This document shows, piece after piece, positions 1 through 12,448 of a stretch of 64,000 nt of DNA. The position numbers and the translations under genes were made by a program. Under the pieces are notes generated by a model. The model searched no databases. It was not told the origin of the DNA and worked only from the letters and a program-made list of their open reading frames with translations. Where the stretch lies: positions 47,529,315 through 47,593,314 of the forward strand of contig NC_052349.1 of assembly GCF_009727055.1 (NCBI RefSeq). The letters are read 5' to 3'. Origin of the DNA: Benincasa hispida. Taxonomy: Eukaryota; Streptophyta; Magnoliopsida; Cucurbitales; Cucurbitaceae. Numbering within the stretch: the first letter of the stretch is position 1; each line of letters opens with the position of its first letter.

Positions 1-513
1 ATTTAAATTTATTTTAAATATTATCTAATTATTTTATAATTCATAGAAATCGAATAACAATAAACTCTATGATGTTGCAAATGATCCGAACTAGGCAGTA
101 ACAACCAGAGCTATATGGAGGAGATACATTATATGTATGATATACCTATTGTTCCTCCACCAGCTCCTAGACGTAGAGAACCTGTTCGGGAAGAGGATAG
201 GTTCGATGAGGTTGCCCACAATGTGGAAGAGTTTTCCCTTGTGATGCAGATGCAGAGTCAAACTGATTATGTTAGTCCGATGATGATGATGCCAGCATTT
301 GTCTCAAGACATTATGACTCAAAAGCTAGTACTTTGTCTTCATACGTGCATGGACATGGTTGAGGTCGTGGAAAACATAATGAATATTTATATTATGAAG
401 TGCCTGCAGAGGTACCTGAGCAACATCAAGAAGAACCAGAGAAATCTCAAGTTCGAAGTCGACGACGACAACCAGCTCGAAATCGACGACGTCCGCTTTA
501 TGAGACACATTGA
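1..513 (+). pseudogene. Plant mobile domain (PMD) protein, last exon, broken
   Basis: The window opens in what looks like the end of an intron (acceptor ...TTCATAG at about 47), followed by the last exon of a PMD-type protein. The match is internal: the minus-strand copy ending at 23668 has the same acceptor, then the same Asp-Val-Ala-Asn, Ser-Tyr-Met-Glu-(Glu/Lys)-Ile-His-Tyr-Met-Tyr-Asp and proline-rich stretches, and the same Arg-rich tail (RSRRRQ). This copy is dead. A TAG near 93 and a small deletion shift the frame before the ATG at 115. The frame from 115 then reads 82 codons to a TGA at 361 that replaces an Arg codon in a Gly/Arg-rich tract. It would otherwise continue to a stop at 511-513. 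PMD proteins occur as host genes and as passengers in transposons; the upstream core lies outside the window. Confidence 0.6.
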
Positions 514-1925
514 TTTTTGTAATTATTTTTATATAAATGAGATATTTTAATTTACACTTTATTATTTTTATGAGATATTTTTTAAAAAAATTTGTTCTTT
601 TAGAGTTAAGTTAAGATGGTTTAAAAAATAATAAAAAAAATATAAAATGGAATATATTAAATTAAAAAAATAGAAAAAAATGGAGGCCGAATTAATGAAA
701 AATTAAAAAAAAAAAAAAGAATGAAGGTCGAATTTTGAAGACTCGACAACTTAAAAGAAAAAAAAACTACAATATTTTTATAAATGGTTTGAAAATAACA
801 ATATTTTTATAAATACTTTTTTAAACAACAATATTACTCTAACTTTACCATGTAAAATATCTTGATTGTTTATTTACATTTTTTTTAAAGTTGTTTATAT
901 TACTTAAAAAAAATTGAATTAATTATCATGTTTTCTCAAACTATTTTTAATGTTTTCAATCGAAATTTTTATCTCCTAATTTAAATATTTTATATTAAGA
1001 AAAAATAAATAATAATAATATTTATATTTATAGTAAGAGATTTTAATGGTATCCTTGGATCCTCATGATTTTGAGGGATTTCAAATTCATAATGGATTTT
1101 AAATGAATTCTATTGTTTAGTACGATAGGAAATATAATGATTTAAAAATCCGAAGTGATTTCAAATCCTGTTTTACTTTAAAAACTTTTCTGACTAAAAT
1201 GCTCAGATTTCATATGATTTGAAAGTAAATTACCTTGTCAAATTCTAATTTTCAATTAAAATATCATGCTTAAAATCCTACATTAGTAAATTCTTGACTT
1301 TTTTTCCTTTCCAGTTACCATCCAAACACAAAATTTTAAAGACATCCATTTTAAATTTTTCTCGTTAAATATAAAGTAATTAATTTAAAATTATTTCTCA
1401 AAATTTAAATCACATGATTTAAAATCATTTCTTACACTTTCTTGAATCCAAACGGAGGGTAAGTAAAAGCTAACCACTTTTATTAGAAATAAAAGCTCAA
1501 TTCTAAGGTCTCGTTTAATAACTAATTGATTTTTGAAAATCTGTTTTCGATTTTTGGTTTTCAAAAGACAAAAGCGATACATGTTTGGTAACTGTTTTAT
1601 GATTCCTATTTTTTTTTTTTTAAAAAAAAAACAAATTACATGTTTAGTAATTGCTTTTAGTTTTCTATCTTTTTAATTGAAAAACGACCATTGTGTTTGA
1701 TAATTGCTTTTTGTTTCTAAAAATTCAAAATAAGTTTGGATGACTTTTTTAGTTTTATATTCTTTTTTATAAAAATAAAATCGACATTTTTTGCAATATT
1801 TTTCATCTAATATATATAATTATAAGGTAATATCCTTTTTTTAAAAAAATCCATATTAATAAAAAAATATCAATAGTTTTAAATGCACTAGTTAATCACA
1901 AATAAAATGAAAATAAAAAAAAAAT
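514..1925. other. AT-rich spacer with MITE-like repeat
   Basis: No gene seen. The stretch is strongly AT-rich with poly-A and poly-T runs. At 1500-1740 there are three imperfect units of the type 'tttggtaa(t/c)tg(c/t)ttt', resembling tracts near 14810-14940 and 63385-63670 of this window, so it is probably an old dispersed repeat or MITE. Short open frames here are chance. Confidence 0.45.
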
Positions 1926-2752
1926 TGTTGGAGAAGAATTTTCGTCCAGTCACAAAATGCTACCTGTCTTCCATCCAGTCATTTGATCACAATATTGGGC
2001 TTACTAACTTCAAAGGTGGTAAAACCTAGACCATGATCAATAAATTTGGCTAGATGACCGATTGGGCTTCAAATCATAAATTGGATTGGGTCGTGTATTT
2101 AAAATTGCTCGGGTCCAAAATTCGACCCAATTCAAGCCCACGGTAGAAAATTTGGGCCGAAGAAAAGAGATTGGCCCAAACCCAACTTTAGCTTAAACCC
2201 AAAAAGTAGTTGGGCCCAAGCCCAAAAGCCCAAAGGCAAATGGGGCCCAAGCCCACCTAAAACCCATGGAAGTCCTCTAGGTCTTTCTCTTTCATTTGAA
2301 AGAAGTTGGAACATTGGCAAGAAAGTGTTGAAGTTCTAGAGATTAAGATTAAAGCTCTGAAGCTCTAATGATTTTAAAGTTCCGAGTAATCTCGAGATTG
2401 TCGTCTTTTGAAGATTGAAGACTTGGAAGATTAAGACTTCCTTGAATTCTAGAAAATTAAAGATCAAATCGATCTCAAGATCATAATCTTCTAAAGATTG
2501 AAGACTTGGAAGATTAAAACTTCCTTATATTCCAAAAGATTGAAGACTTGGAAGATTAAAACTTCCTTGTATTCTAAAAGATTGAAGTTTAAAGAAACTG
2601 CTTGAAGATTGAAGATTTAGAAATTTTAAACTTTGTCCCTTGTGTTAGAGAAAGCATCAAAGGATCAAACATTAGATATTGTATTCACTTTACTATACTG
2701 AAATCAATACAAAATTCCACGAATTAAATTTCTTTGAAATCTCGTGTGAACA
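1926..2752 (+). repeat. Probable 5' LTR of a Ty3/gypsy element
   Basis: The segment starts TGTTGG and ends GTGAACA, that is TG...CA termini. It is followed at once by a GGCACGCTCAATGGG sequence of the kind seen at primer-binding sites of plant gypsy elements, and then, 70 bases on, by a gag start at 2825. It contains a GGGCCCAAGCCC-rich tract at 2150-2265 and a tandem repeat at 2411-2600. No matching 3' LTR was found within the window and no target-site duplication could be checked, so the start is the less certain end. Confidence 0.5.
2411..2600. repeat. Tandem repeat in LTR, about 42 bp unit
   Basis: The phrase GATTGAAGACTTGGAAGATT followed by aaaacttcctt recurs three times (about 2413, 2498, 2540) with diverged spacers. 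The last two units are adjacent and nearly identical. Such arrays are common in the transcribed part of LTRs. Confidence 0.65.
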
Positions 2753-2824
2753 GTTTGGCACGCTCAATGGGTCTGTCTCTACCTTTCATTTATTTCTCTA
2801 CAACACAATCTACTCAAAGAAATC

Positions 2825-4480
2825 GTGGCGTCCAGAAACAACGATCCTAAAACTTCAAGCGATATCCATAACAAACCAATTACTCGTAGTCGCTCTAAGG
2901 GGATTCAACAATCTGAAGAGCTAGCACCCTTTGAGATCGTAAGGAACATATGGGAACAAATTTTAAAACAACTGCAAGGTGGGTCATTAGAGAAAGTCCT
3001 GCAGTCAATAAGCATACTCCACCTTCTAAACAATCAAGTGAAGAAGCATCACACCCAAATATAATGTACGTCATGATAGACGACGTGGGAACAAGTGAAG
3101 AAAGGATGACGAAACTCAAAAAGAGAGTTAACATGCTATGAAGGCAGTCAAAAAAAGAAACTATAAAATTGCGTTTCTCAAGAATCACATCAAAAGTCGT
3201 GACGACGCTGAATCAAGTCATATGCTTATAGTCAGGAATGATGACAAGGGAAAGAGTATTTTGTAAGAAAGGCAACCATAAAATTTGACGTCAATTGCTT
3301 CGTTGTCTGTCCGACAATTGCAAGTGATGATTGCCAATTCCATCAAGGTTTAGTATGGTAGACCTACTCAAATTTCCCTCCTATATTTTAAGCCATATAC
3401 TAAGAGGATTGACAATCTAAGAATGCCAAATGGATACCAACCACCCAAATTCCAACCGTTTGATGAGAAGAGCAACCCAAAACAACATGTTGTTCATTTC
3501 AACGAAACATGTGAGAATTTTGGTACATGAGAAGATATGATGGTCAAACAGTTCATTTGAACTCTGAAGGAAAATGCCTTCAACTAGTACACAGACCTTG
3601 AACCTGAAACTATTGATAGTTGGGAGCAGCTTGAAAGATAATTCCTCAGCTGCTTTTACAGCACGTGGCGTATCGTCAGCATGATAGAGCTCACTGCCAC
3701 AAAACAACGAAAAGGTGAGTCGGTCATTGACTACATCAATCATTGGAGAACATTAAGTCTTAATTGAAAAGATAGATTAACTAAACTGTCAGCGATGGAA
3801 ATGTGCACTCAAGAAATGTATTGAGGACTTCTGTATATCCTGCAAGGGATAAAACTCCACACCTTTGAAGAATTGGCAACCCACACTCATGATATGAAAC
3901 TAAGCATTGCCAATAGAGGAAACAACGATTTGCTAGTCCTAGAAGTAAAGAAAGAAAAGAAAGAAGTGAAGAGAATCCATTAGGTATTGAAGGGTGCTAC
4001 TAAAGAAGTTATGGTCGTCAATACGACCCCTCTAAAATTTATCTCCAAGGAGAAAAAGATTGAGAAATGCCAAGATGGGGGCAAGAAAAGGCGTCCGACA
4101 TTGAAAGAGAGACAAGAAAAAGTCTATCCTTTTCAAGATTCTAATCTGCCTGATATGTTAGAGCAATTACTGGAAAAATAACTCATTGAACTTCTTGAAT
4201 GTAAACGACCTACAGAAATGGGGAGAGTAAATGAACCCAATTACTGCAAGTATCATCGAGTTGTTAGTCATCTAGTAGAAAAACATTTCGTACTGAAGGA
4301 GTTAATTTTGAAGTTAGCTCAAGAAAAAAAGATTGAGCTATACCTCAACAATGTGGCATAGACAAATCATGCTGCAGTGATGATCCATTCTAATATTCGA
4401 TTGTCTGCAACAGGGAGTTTAATCCATTTTGGATCTTTTGAGCCTGTTATTATATATTCTCCTATAGAGGCCTCACAAAA
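2825..4480 (+). pseudogene. Ty3/gypsy gag, decayed
   Basis: The start at 2825 reads as a gag N-terminus (MASRNNDPKTSS, then a TRSRSKG basic stretch). Further on, in changing frames, are recognisable pieces of a retrotransposon gag core: about 3420-3530 reads NGYQPPKFQPFDEKSNPKQH, about 3590-3660 carries the (Y)TDLEPE..DSWEQLE block, and about 3700-3760 carries GESVIDYINHWR. All lie on the plus strand. The gag core would package element RNA in a virus-like particle. Several stops (for example 3139, 3757, 3822) and frameshifts make it nonfunctional. The alternative, a captured host gene, is unlikely given the gag block order. Confidence 0.75.
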
Positions 4481-5560
4481 GGCCGACTTCTAGAAAGTTG
4501 ACTCCTAGGAAAAGAAGAGCAAGTGAAAAATGCAGATGAAGGATAGACGCTGGTAACTCGTCTGAAGAACCATAAAGAAAGTTACGTCAGAAAGAATCTC
4601 ATTCATATTAAGACTAAAATGAAATACAAAAAGACACAACCAATAGGATAAAATTGCAACCAAGTATGTTTTAACCTTCAAATTTTCTTCTATCCTAAGT
4701 TACTTGAATAACATACTTTCTTTACTCGACCGGTCCCGAGGCTTGATGTTTGCACCTTCTGGGTTTTGAGTAAATTGGAAGCGAGAGGCTTTCTTTTGCT
4801 TCCGTGTAGTAGGCTTATCGTATCTTCGAGTCCTAGGAACTAAAATGAAATCCAAGAACTAATGGTCACTAGGGAATCATTCTTAAAGGACGTTGCACGA
4901 TCCTTTTTATGCAAGAAAATTATCGAATGGTACGCTCGAAAAAGATGTTCACGAGTCTTCAGAAGATATCTCTTCTTGTCTCATGAGCCGGTCAGCTCTC
5001 TAAGGTAGGGAATGACCTCTACATAGAAGCCCCCTTTAATCAAAAGGCCGCCAAATGACCATAGGTCCCATAGGAAAATTGATAGTTCACCCCCCATAGT
5101 GTGAAAAGTTTTGGTTGAAGGGTACTAAACTTCACAAAAGGCTCGAATGGGGTCATGTCGTTGTCCAAATCAAGTCATACATTTGTGTATGGACTAACCA
5201 ATGGCTCTTCCACAAGAAGGCTAAGTCCATTTATTATAGGTTGATTCATATTTGCAAGAATTACAAGATGTTTCTTCCCAGACGAAATGTGTTTGTGTTT
5301 CATGAAGTAAACCATTGCTCTACAAAAAAAAAAAAAAAAAAAAAAAAAAGGTCACCAAAGAGAAATAAGTTTTAGTTGCATAATCTAAAAGAAACAAGAG
5401 GGGAAGGATGGTGAACTTCATTGGGCTTGGACATATTCTAAGCCTGAATGGATGGAGAACATTAAAGGAGCCTACTAATGTCACCATCCTTAGATGACAC
5501 GAGCGCACAGATGATCTGGACCTCTATAAGATCAAGATGATTAGGAGCTAACACAGGATT
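4481..5560 (+). mobile_element. Decayed gypsy internal region without recognisable pol
   Basis: Fragmentary frames continue the element: a tract near 4540-4620 reads like the W(T/R)LVTRR linker that lies between gag and protease in this gypsy group. No aspartic protease, reverse transcriptase or integrase motif is visible, and there is no 3' LTR. The 86-codon frame at 5115-5375 is Lys/Tyr-rich, ends in the poly-A run and is probably meaningless. The element is either truncated or was a non-autonomous derivative with a gag-only interior. Confidence 0.5.
5321..5349. repeat. Poly-A tract
   Basis: A run of about 27 A residues inside the decayed gypsy interior. It could mark the 3' end of a short retroposed insertion, but I see no matching target-site duplication. 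Confidence 0.7.
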
Positions 5561-7102
5561 AAACCCCTCTAAGGTCAGCACAGGATTCGGCCAGCTCCTT
5601 CAACAATGTTTTCAGTGGCCGCAAACGACGACATTAAGTAGCGAACGATCAGCAACTTTGAAAAAAACACGAAGCAGCGACGAATGATTACTCCGATTAG
5701 CGATGGCAAACAATGACAAATTTATAGAGAAGAGCTGGGATTCAAACCTGTGCATTTGAATACTTATTTGGAAAATTGGAGTGTATGACAGAATTTGAGG
5801 TTTCATTCTGAAAAATGAAAAAAGCTGTTTAGAATAAGAATTATGGCAACTCATGTGACATGCACATGACCATAAATTTCTAAATCCATCCTTGTCTTGT
5901 TCGAAGATGTTGTTGTTGATGAAACTAAATACCAGGTAATCTCAAAATAGAAAATAAGGACGAGGTATATATACAGGGTAATTATTGATATTTGACAAAT
6001 AGAAAACGTCAAGGTATATATACAGGGTAATTATTGATATTTGTCAAAGACAATTGCCCTCCTAATTTTGCTCATGTAGTTAACATATTCTCTATATTTT
6101 ATTATTATTTTAGATTCTATTTAATCACTTTTCGAATTTATCTCACCTTAATAAAATATCCAAAATTTCCTACCAAATTTATATTTGAAATATCCATATA
6201 TTATTAAAACTTCTTTTATCCATATATTTTATTCAAATTTCTATATTGTTTTCATAATTGTATACATACATTTTTAATTAATTAACTGTATATTTCTCAT
6301 ATTTTTAATAAATTAGTTGTATATATTATTTTTATATTATTTTAATGTTATGGGAAAAGAAATCACTTCCTAAAAAATGGTCCTGTTGATTGCACAAGAC
6401 TGTTACTCCATATATTGCCATAACTTTTGTTACTTACACAAATGTTTCATCGATTTAGGTTTTCTTGTAGTTTCTTTAACAATCTACTGTTTTTGTTATA
6501 ACTTTACAATTAGGATCTGATTTAAAATAAATCAATCTCTTCCTCATTTTTCCCTCTTTTAAAATTGAAATTTAATTTTAATATAAAAATTAAGTTTTGA
6601 TAACTACTCGAATTGATTTAAAATAAACCAATCTCTTCCTCATTTTTCTCCCTTTTTCTCCCCTAATTGATTCAAATTAACTATTTGTTTCGATTTGATT
6701 TAACTACTTTTTGAAAATATTTCGAATTAATCAATATTTAATTTGTTTATCACCATTTGGATTTTAATTTATAATACATCTTTTTTAGTTTTTATATTAT
6801 TTTATTCATTTTTATTATTCTAAATTCGGATTAATTTTTTTTTATTTTAATTAGGATTTTACATAATATTTTATACATATTATCCTCTAATAAACTGTAT
6901 ATTTCATTTACATTTGATTATTTTTTGTATTTTTTAATTACCTTTTATTCATTATCATCTTATTATATTATTACATAATTAATTTTTCTTTTTGACAAAT
7001 AAATAAGTATTCAATTTTGCAATCTTGTTGTTTTTGCTATGCTTCTACAATGAGTTAGGCCTTTTTCATAGGTTTAGGTTTTTTTGGTTGATGAAGCTAT
7101 AA
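5561..7102. other. AT-rich spacer with two local duplications
   Basis: No gene seen. A 32-base segment (AGGTATATATACAGGGTAAT...) at 5963-5994 is repeated at about 6011-6042. A second segment (GATTTAAAATAAA(T/C)CAATC...) near 6519-6550 recurs at about 6612-6645. Both are local tandem-type duplications in otherwise low-complexity DNA. Confidence 0.6.
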
Positions 7103-7118
7103 ATACAGTGTATTTGTT
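7103..7118. repeat. LINE target-site duplication, 3' side
   Basis: ATACAGTGTATTTGTT here is identical to 13335-13350. It abuts the poly-T run that is the minus-strand poly-A tail of the LINE. The exact right edge is ambiguous by the T residues shared with the tail. Confidence 0.92.
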
Positions 7119-7499
7119 TTTTTTTTTTAGAATAGGTGATATTATTATACAACAACAAGGGGGATCTCATAGCCCGGAATCAAGGCATCAAAGCACAAGC
7201 AAAGACAGAATAACAAAACCCAAAACAAAGCCTACAAGATAAGATCAGAACAAAACCAACACAAAAGGAAACAAACTCGCAGACCACTAGAGAGAAAGCC
7301 TGAGAAAAGAAAACAAACTCCCACAAACAAGGGACAACAGCAAAAACAAAGAACAACGGGAAATACAACAAGAAAAACATCCGTAAAGACACTATATAAG
7401 ACCAAGAAGATCAACCCGTCAGGAAAAAGCACGAGCACGAACCGTAGAGACCATAAAGTGAACTAGAGCTGACACCGACCTCAGTCTATTTTCATGCAG

Positions 7500-10400
7500 T
7501 CGCTGATTACGTTCTTATCAGATGTAGTATATGGAAGCACACCAGAAAATACAGAATAACTTATTACACACCCCCTTACCCGACCCCACTCGGCACAAAC
7601 AACTCAACTCCACATCCCAACTCGCCCTCCGATGCGACGAGCCCAACTGACCCGCAACACACCCACCTCTCTTCCAAACCCACAACTCAAAAAATAAATG
7701 AATCTCGTGACTCCACACCTCCCCCACACAGAAGGCACCCCCATCTAACAACACACCCCAACTCCTCAACCAATCATGCGTACCCAACCTGTCCCTCACA
7801 GCTAACCACGCACAGAAGGAGTGACGTGGAATACCACCCCCGACCACAAAATACCAACCCAGACACCCTAGGACGATGAGGACGCAAACTCTCTCCCACG
7901 CACTAGCGATAGAAAACCAACCCCTGGCATTCGGTACCCACACCAATAATCTTCTCCCCTCACCCTCGGTCTTACTACATGAAAGACCCCAAGATCTCAA
8001 GAAGCTTCCAAGACACTATAGGCCAACTCCAACCTCCCTCACCGTCATAAATTCCAAACAACTGCGCCTCCAAACTACTCCCCTGCATCATAAACTACCG
8101 TAGACCCATATGAATCAAAATCGCACCCCCGGCAGCAAGGATCCCACCAAAAAAAAACAAGACCGACCATCGCCAACCATCAAAACGAACCAAATGCTTG
8201 AATCTATCTCTATTTCACAAGATAGCCCTCACACCAAGACCTCCCAGAAACCTCACTCCGAACAGCCCACAGAGACCCGCCCACGCCAAAACATAAGCCT
8301 CCACCCACACCACCCATAATGAACTTGATTTAATTTAAGAGAAGCCAAGAGTAGCTTCATAACAGCAGCCTGGTTTCAAATATGCCACATTCTTCACACC
8401 CACCCCCTCCCCCCCGCCCAATGGCAAGCACACCTCATCCCACGCCACCCGTGCAAACCCCGACTCCACTGCACTACCCTTTAACTACGTAACAGACGAT
8501 CAACCTCATGAGTTACACACGCAGGCACGAACGAAAATGCTACACCAAAACACCTGAAAGGATTGTAAGACAGACCTAACAAGCTGTAACCTCCCAGCAA
8601 AAGAAAGGGACCGCGTTGCCCAGCTTCTAATATGAGTTGTAATCCTCTGAATCATAAGAGTACAATCCTCAGCCCTCAACCAAACCGCCAATAAAGGTAA
8701 ACCCAGGTACCTAACAAGTAACGAGCCAAAAGAGAAACCAATAAATGCAGCTAGTTTCTCTTCCTCCCCAGACTCTACACTCAGCAACAAACATGGAACT
8801 CTTTCTAACATTTACAACTAACCCAGACAACCCTGCAAAATCTGCCAGAACCTGCCTCATAAACTCCAAAGAATCTCTCTCAGCTGCACAGAAAATCATC
8901 CAATCGTCTGCAAAAACAAAATGCGTCAGGCCCACACGCTCACACCAATCATGGAACCTACCACACATGAGGATTATTCAACAACCTAGACAAGACCTCT
9001 ATCACCATCACAAACAAAAAAAGAAGATAACAGATCCCTCTATCTCAACCTTTTCTTACGAGGAAAAAAACCCCCCTCAAGGGAACCATTAACCATCACA
9101 GAGAACATAGGCGAAGTAACACAAGCCCTCACCCAACTAACAAACTGATGGGGCGTACCTATAGCCAGCAACACTCCAAACAGAAAAATCTCAATTGACC
9201 GAATCATATGCCTTTTGAAGGTCTACCTTCAACACACAATGCGGCTTCCCTCTGCCCTTCTTATAACCCCCTACAAGCTCCTGACACAATAATATGTAAG
9301 AAAATCGACCTACCCGGAACAAACGCAGACTGGTTACCACTAATGAAAGCAGGCAACCACAACCGCAATCTCTCAACTAAGGTCCTCGAGATACACTTAT
9401 ACACAACATTGCAACAAGAAATAGGACGAAACTCCTCCATAAGTTCTGCTCCCTGCCTCTTTGGGATAAGAGTGATAGCAGTAGAATTAAGTTCACCAGG
9501 TAGGTAACAGTCTCAAAAAAATTCAGCACAACATCACAAAAACATCCCCAACCACAATCCATACAGCTCTGTAAAAATCAATCGAAAACCCATCAGGCCT
9601 AGGAGCCTTCTCAGACTTCATCGAGAATAAAGCCTTCTTAATCTCATCCCGACTCACTGGGCGACCAAGCATCTCCACCCCCTCATCGGACCAGCTAAAC
9701 TGCACATTATCCTCAATTCAGGTAGTAAGATCCCTATACCTCACTGGTTGAGACCCTAAATAACCCCTAAAAAAATCTACTGCCACCCTTGCCACCTTAT
9801 CATGCATTGTCTAGTGAGTCCCCCCAGCATCCCGACCGTAAATAAACCACTACAGCTGCATCGAGAACGAACACAACGATGAAAGAAAGTTGTGTTCATA
9901 TCACCTAACTCCAGCCACCTCACCATCAGAGCGACGCCTCCTCCAATCTCACCACTGACCAGAACACCTCAGTGGCCCGAGTCGCCTCTGCACACACCGA
10001 CTCTGAATTAGGATCCTCTTCTACCTTCGCCTGAGCAACCTCCATAACCTACCTAGATGCCCTCATCTCATCAGCTAATACAGAGATACGTCTCCCAAAC
10101 AAAGCACATAAAACTCTCTTCACTGCCTTCAAATTTCGCACAAAGCTAACTATCGGGGACACATCCTCAGACCTTTTCAACACTGACTTGATAGTATCAA
10201 TAAAACCCTCAACCTCCGGCCAATGAGAAAAATAACGAAAAGTGGGAGGCGGCCTACTCCTCGTCTCCCCTGTAGACACCAGAATAAGGCTATGATCATA
10301 AATTCCCCACTGACCAACCCTAACCTCCAAATATGGAAAAGCTACCTTCCATGCCTCATTAGACAAGCAACGATCCAATCGACGCAAGATACCATTCCTC

Positions 10401-11000
10401 TAAATTTTACTAGTCCAAGTAAGCCAATTGCCTATCACACCCAACTCAACTAGATCCACCTCCAATAACGCCCCATCAAACTCCTCCATCTTCCTCAAGC
10501 TAGGACAACCACCAAAATCCTCCGAACTACAATGAATAGTATTAAAATCCCCCAAAACAACCCCAGGAAGCTGCCATGAGATACACATATCCATCAGCTG
10601 AGACCACAAGTTCCTCCTCTAATTCACATGATTCGAGGCATACACAACACCGATATGTACCCTAGTAGTAGATACAATATTCACTAAGGTCCCAGAAATG
10701 AACTGATCCCCACTGACATCAATAGAAAACTCATAGACACTCTTCCGCCACATCACCTAGATCCTCCCAACTCCCCACACATTATAGCTATACACACAAC
10801 TCCACGCATCACCAAACCTACCCATTACCATACCAAAATTTTCACGACGAACCCTTGTCTCAAGCAAGCAGCAAAAAGTAACAAAGGATGAAGCCAGAAA
10901 GTCTGTCACCAACCCTACACTTAACAGGGTCGTTCAACCCCCTAACATTCCAGGAACACCAAATCATGGACCTTGCAACAGATCACACCTACCACCTCCC
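7500..11000 (-). pseudogene. LINE ORF2: endonuclease, reverse transcriptase, zf-RVT
   Basis: Read right to left. Near 10970 the frame gives SWNVRGLNDPVKCR, the N-terminal Asn motif of an apurinic-type endonuclease. About 10400-10609 carries LGDFNTI and 10049-10387 carries RLDRCLSN and a YDHSLI-type motif, all endonuclease blocks. At 9523-9705 is the pre-RT segment APRPDGFSIDFYRAVW. At 9191-9376 is LKVDLQKAYDSV (RT motif A with the first catalytic Asp). At 8711-8968 is FADDWMIF (motif C with the Asp pair). At 7518-8000 is the C-terminal WLAVRDRLGTHDWLR...HEIHLFFE region of the zf-RVT type, with expected Cys residues partly lost. The product would nick the target and copy element RNA. Several frame changes make it nonfunctional. 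Confidence 0.9.
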
Positions 11001-12248
11001 ATTGGGCCTTTGCTCGAACTCTGAACTCTCATCCATAACAGACAATGGATCAGGATCTACCTACATTAAAGCCAAAGCCATCGAGTCTCCCCCCTATCAC
11101 ACAAAATATCAAACTTATTGTGATCATCAACATGCTTTACAAACCCCGTAATTCCAGGGGACCCATATACTGCTCTGTTCCTCAAAGGCACCGAGTCCGA
11201 TGACCCACTGCCACCCCTATGGCCTACACCTCTTCTATCCCGCCTACGACGACTGACCATAGTAAACTCGGCAACACTCCTCACACCCTTACTCCCAACC
11301 ATTGGGTTATCTCTCCTTTCACCAATACCCACGTCCTGCCCCTTCTTTATACTCTCAATACCCTCATTCTCTCCCCAACACCCCTCAGTTACCGCCACAA
11401 TACATAACTCCTGACTCTTTTCCACACCCTTCTTCTTAACACAGCCCCAATATGCCCAAAGGATCCACAACACGCACACCTACGAGGTTTCCACTCATAC
11501 ACTATTAGAATAATAAACTCCTGCCCTGCATTCTAACAGTGACTGAAGAGGGCATTAACGAATCACCATCCACCTGAACACAAACCCTCGCAAACGATAA
11601 CCGCCGCCGCTCTCTTGTTGCAAATCAAAAAAGACAGATTTACCCACGACACTAGCTAACATTGCTAAACCTCTATCTGTCCACAACTCCAAGGGAACAC
11701 GCTCTAGTTTAATCCAGATACGAACAGAATAAAAAACAAAGATTTCAAGAATAATACCTGGGGATCACTATCGTAATAAAATGGGTTTGCCACCCAAGTG
11801 CCACGTACCATTCTCCAGCACCCAATCCTTTGACTCTACCTTCTAAAATTTAAAGATAATCAAACCATTCTCCAACAAGGTAATAGTTGGCATCTCTACA
11901 TGCCCCCAAATTCTCTGAATAATTCGACAAATAACAGTATACGGGAGTTTAGCACCCACAAACTGACCAACCAAAGATTTCTCCCACAGACAAACACTCT
12001 CTTCAATAATTTCCTCACAGGGTTCAACAATAACCTTTTCATTTCAACCACTGGAGGAATAAACTCTAAATTTCCCCTCAACTTTGACCCAAAAAGAGCC
12101 GCCCACAAATTACCCCCTTTCACGCCGTGACCAGAACCACCAGAAACACCTTCCTCCTCCAATATAATCGACTTAGAACCAAACCCCCTAGCTAAACCAG
12201 TTTTGGGAACCGACATCCCGTGTGTCCATCGAGCAACCCTCACTCCCT

Positions 12249-12286
12249 CTGTCTCTTATACACATCTAGATGTGTATAAGAGACAG
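12249..12286. other. Tn5 mosaic-end palindrome (library adapter)
   Basis: A perfect 38-bp palindrome: the 19-base mosaic end AGATGTGTATAAGAGACAG preceded by its own reverse complement. This is the circularisation junction adapter of transposase-based mate-pair libraries, so it is a sequencing or assembly artefact, not plant DNA. Confidence 0.95.
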
Positions 12287-12400
12287 CCCTCAATGCTCCC
12301 AGACACACCCTTCAGACCCTGGTCCCCAACTCCACAAGGGCCCAAACTCCCCTGCCCATCAACTGACCCAAAACCCTGCCCACCCAGATCAACACCCACA
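12287..12400. repeat. 114-bp segment duplicated at an adapter
   Basis: Identical to 12449-12562. It lies between two adapter palindromes, followed by ten extra bases (12401-12410). The pattern adapter-X-adapter-X recurs at 33240-33520 and points to an assembly-graph loop rather than a true repeat. Confidence 0.88.
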
Positions 12401-12410
12401 CTCGAAATTC

Positions 12411-12448
12411 CTGTCTCTTATACACATCTAGATGTGTATAAGAGACAG
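12411..12448. other. Tn5 mosaic-end palindrome (library adapter)
   Basis: Second exact copy of the 38-bp mosaic-end palindrome, directly before the second 114-bp repeat copy (12449-12562). Any open frame running through it (for example the plus-strand frame at 12203-12736, in which the adapter reads as a repeated SYTHLDVYKRQ peptide) is spurious. Confidence 0.95.

Noticed and set aside
2132..2320. Gly/Leu/Pro-rich minus-strand frame of 62 codons
   Set aside because: Arises from the GGGCCCAAGCCC repeats of the probable LTR; no coding signature.
8110..8319. Pro/Thr/Ser-rich plus-strand frames across 7876-12130
   Set aside because: They are antisense shadows of the G-rich LINE coding strand.
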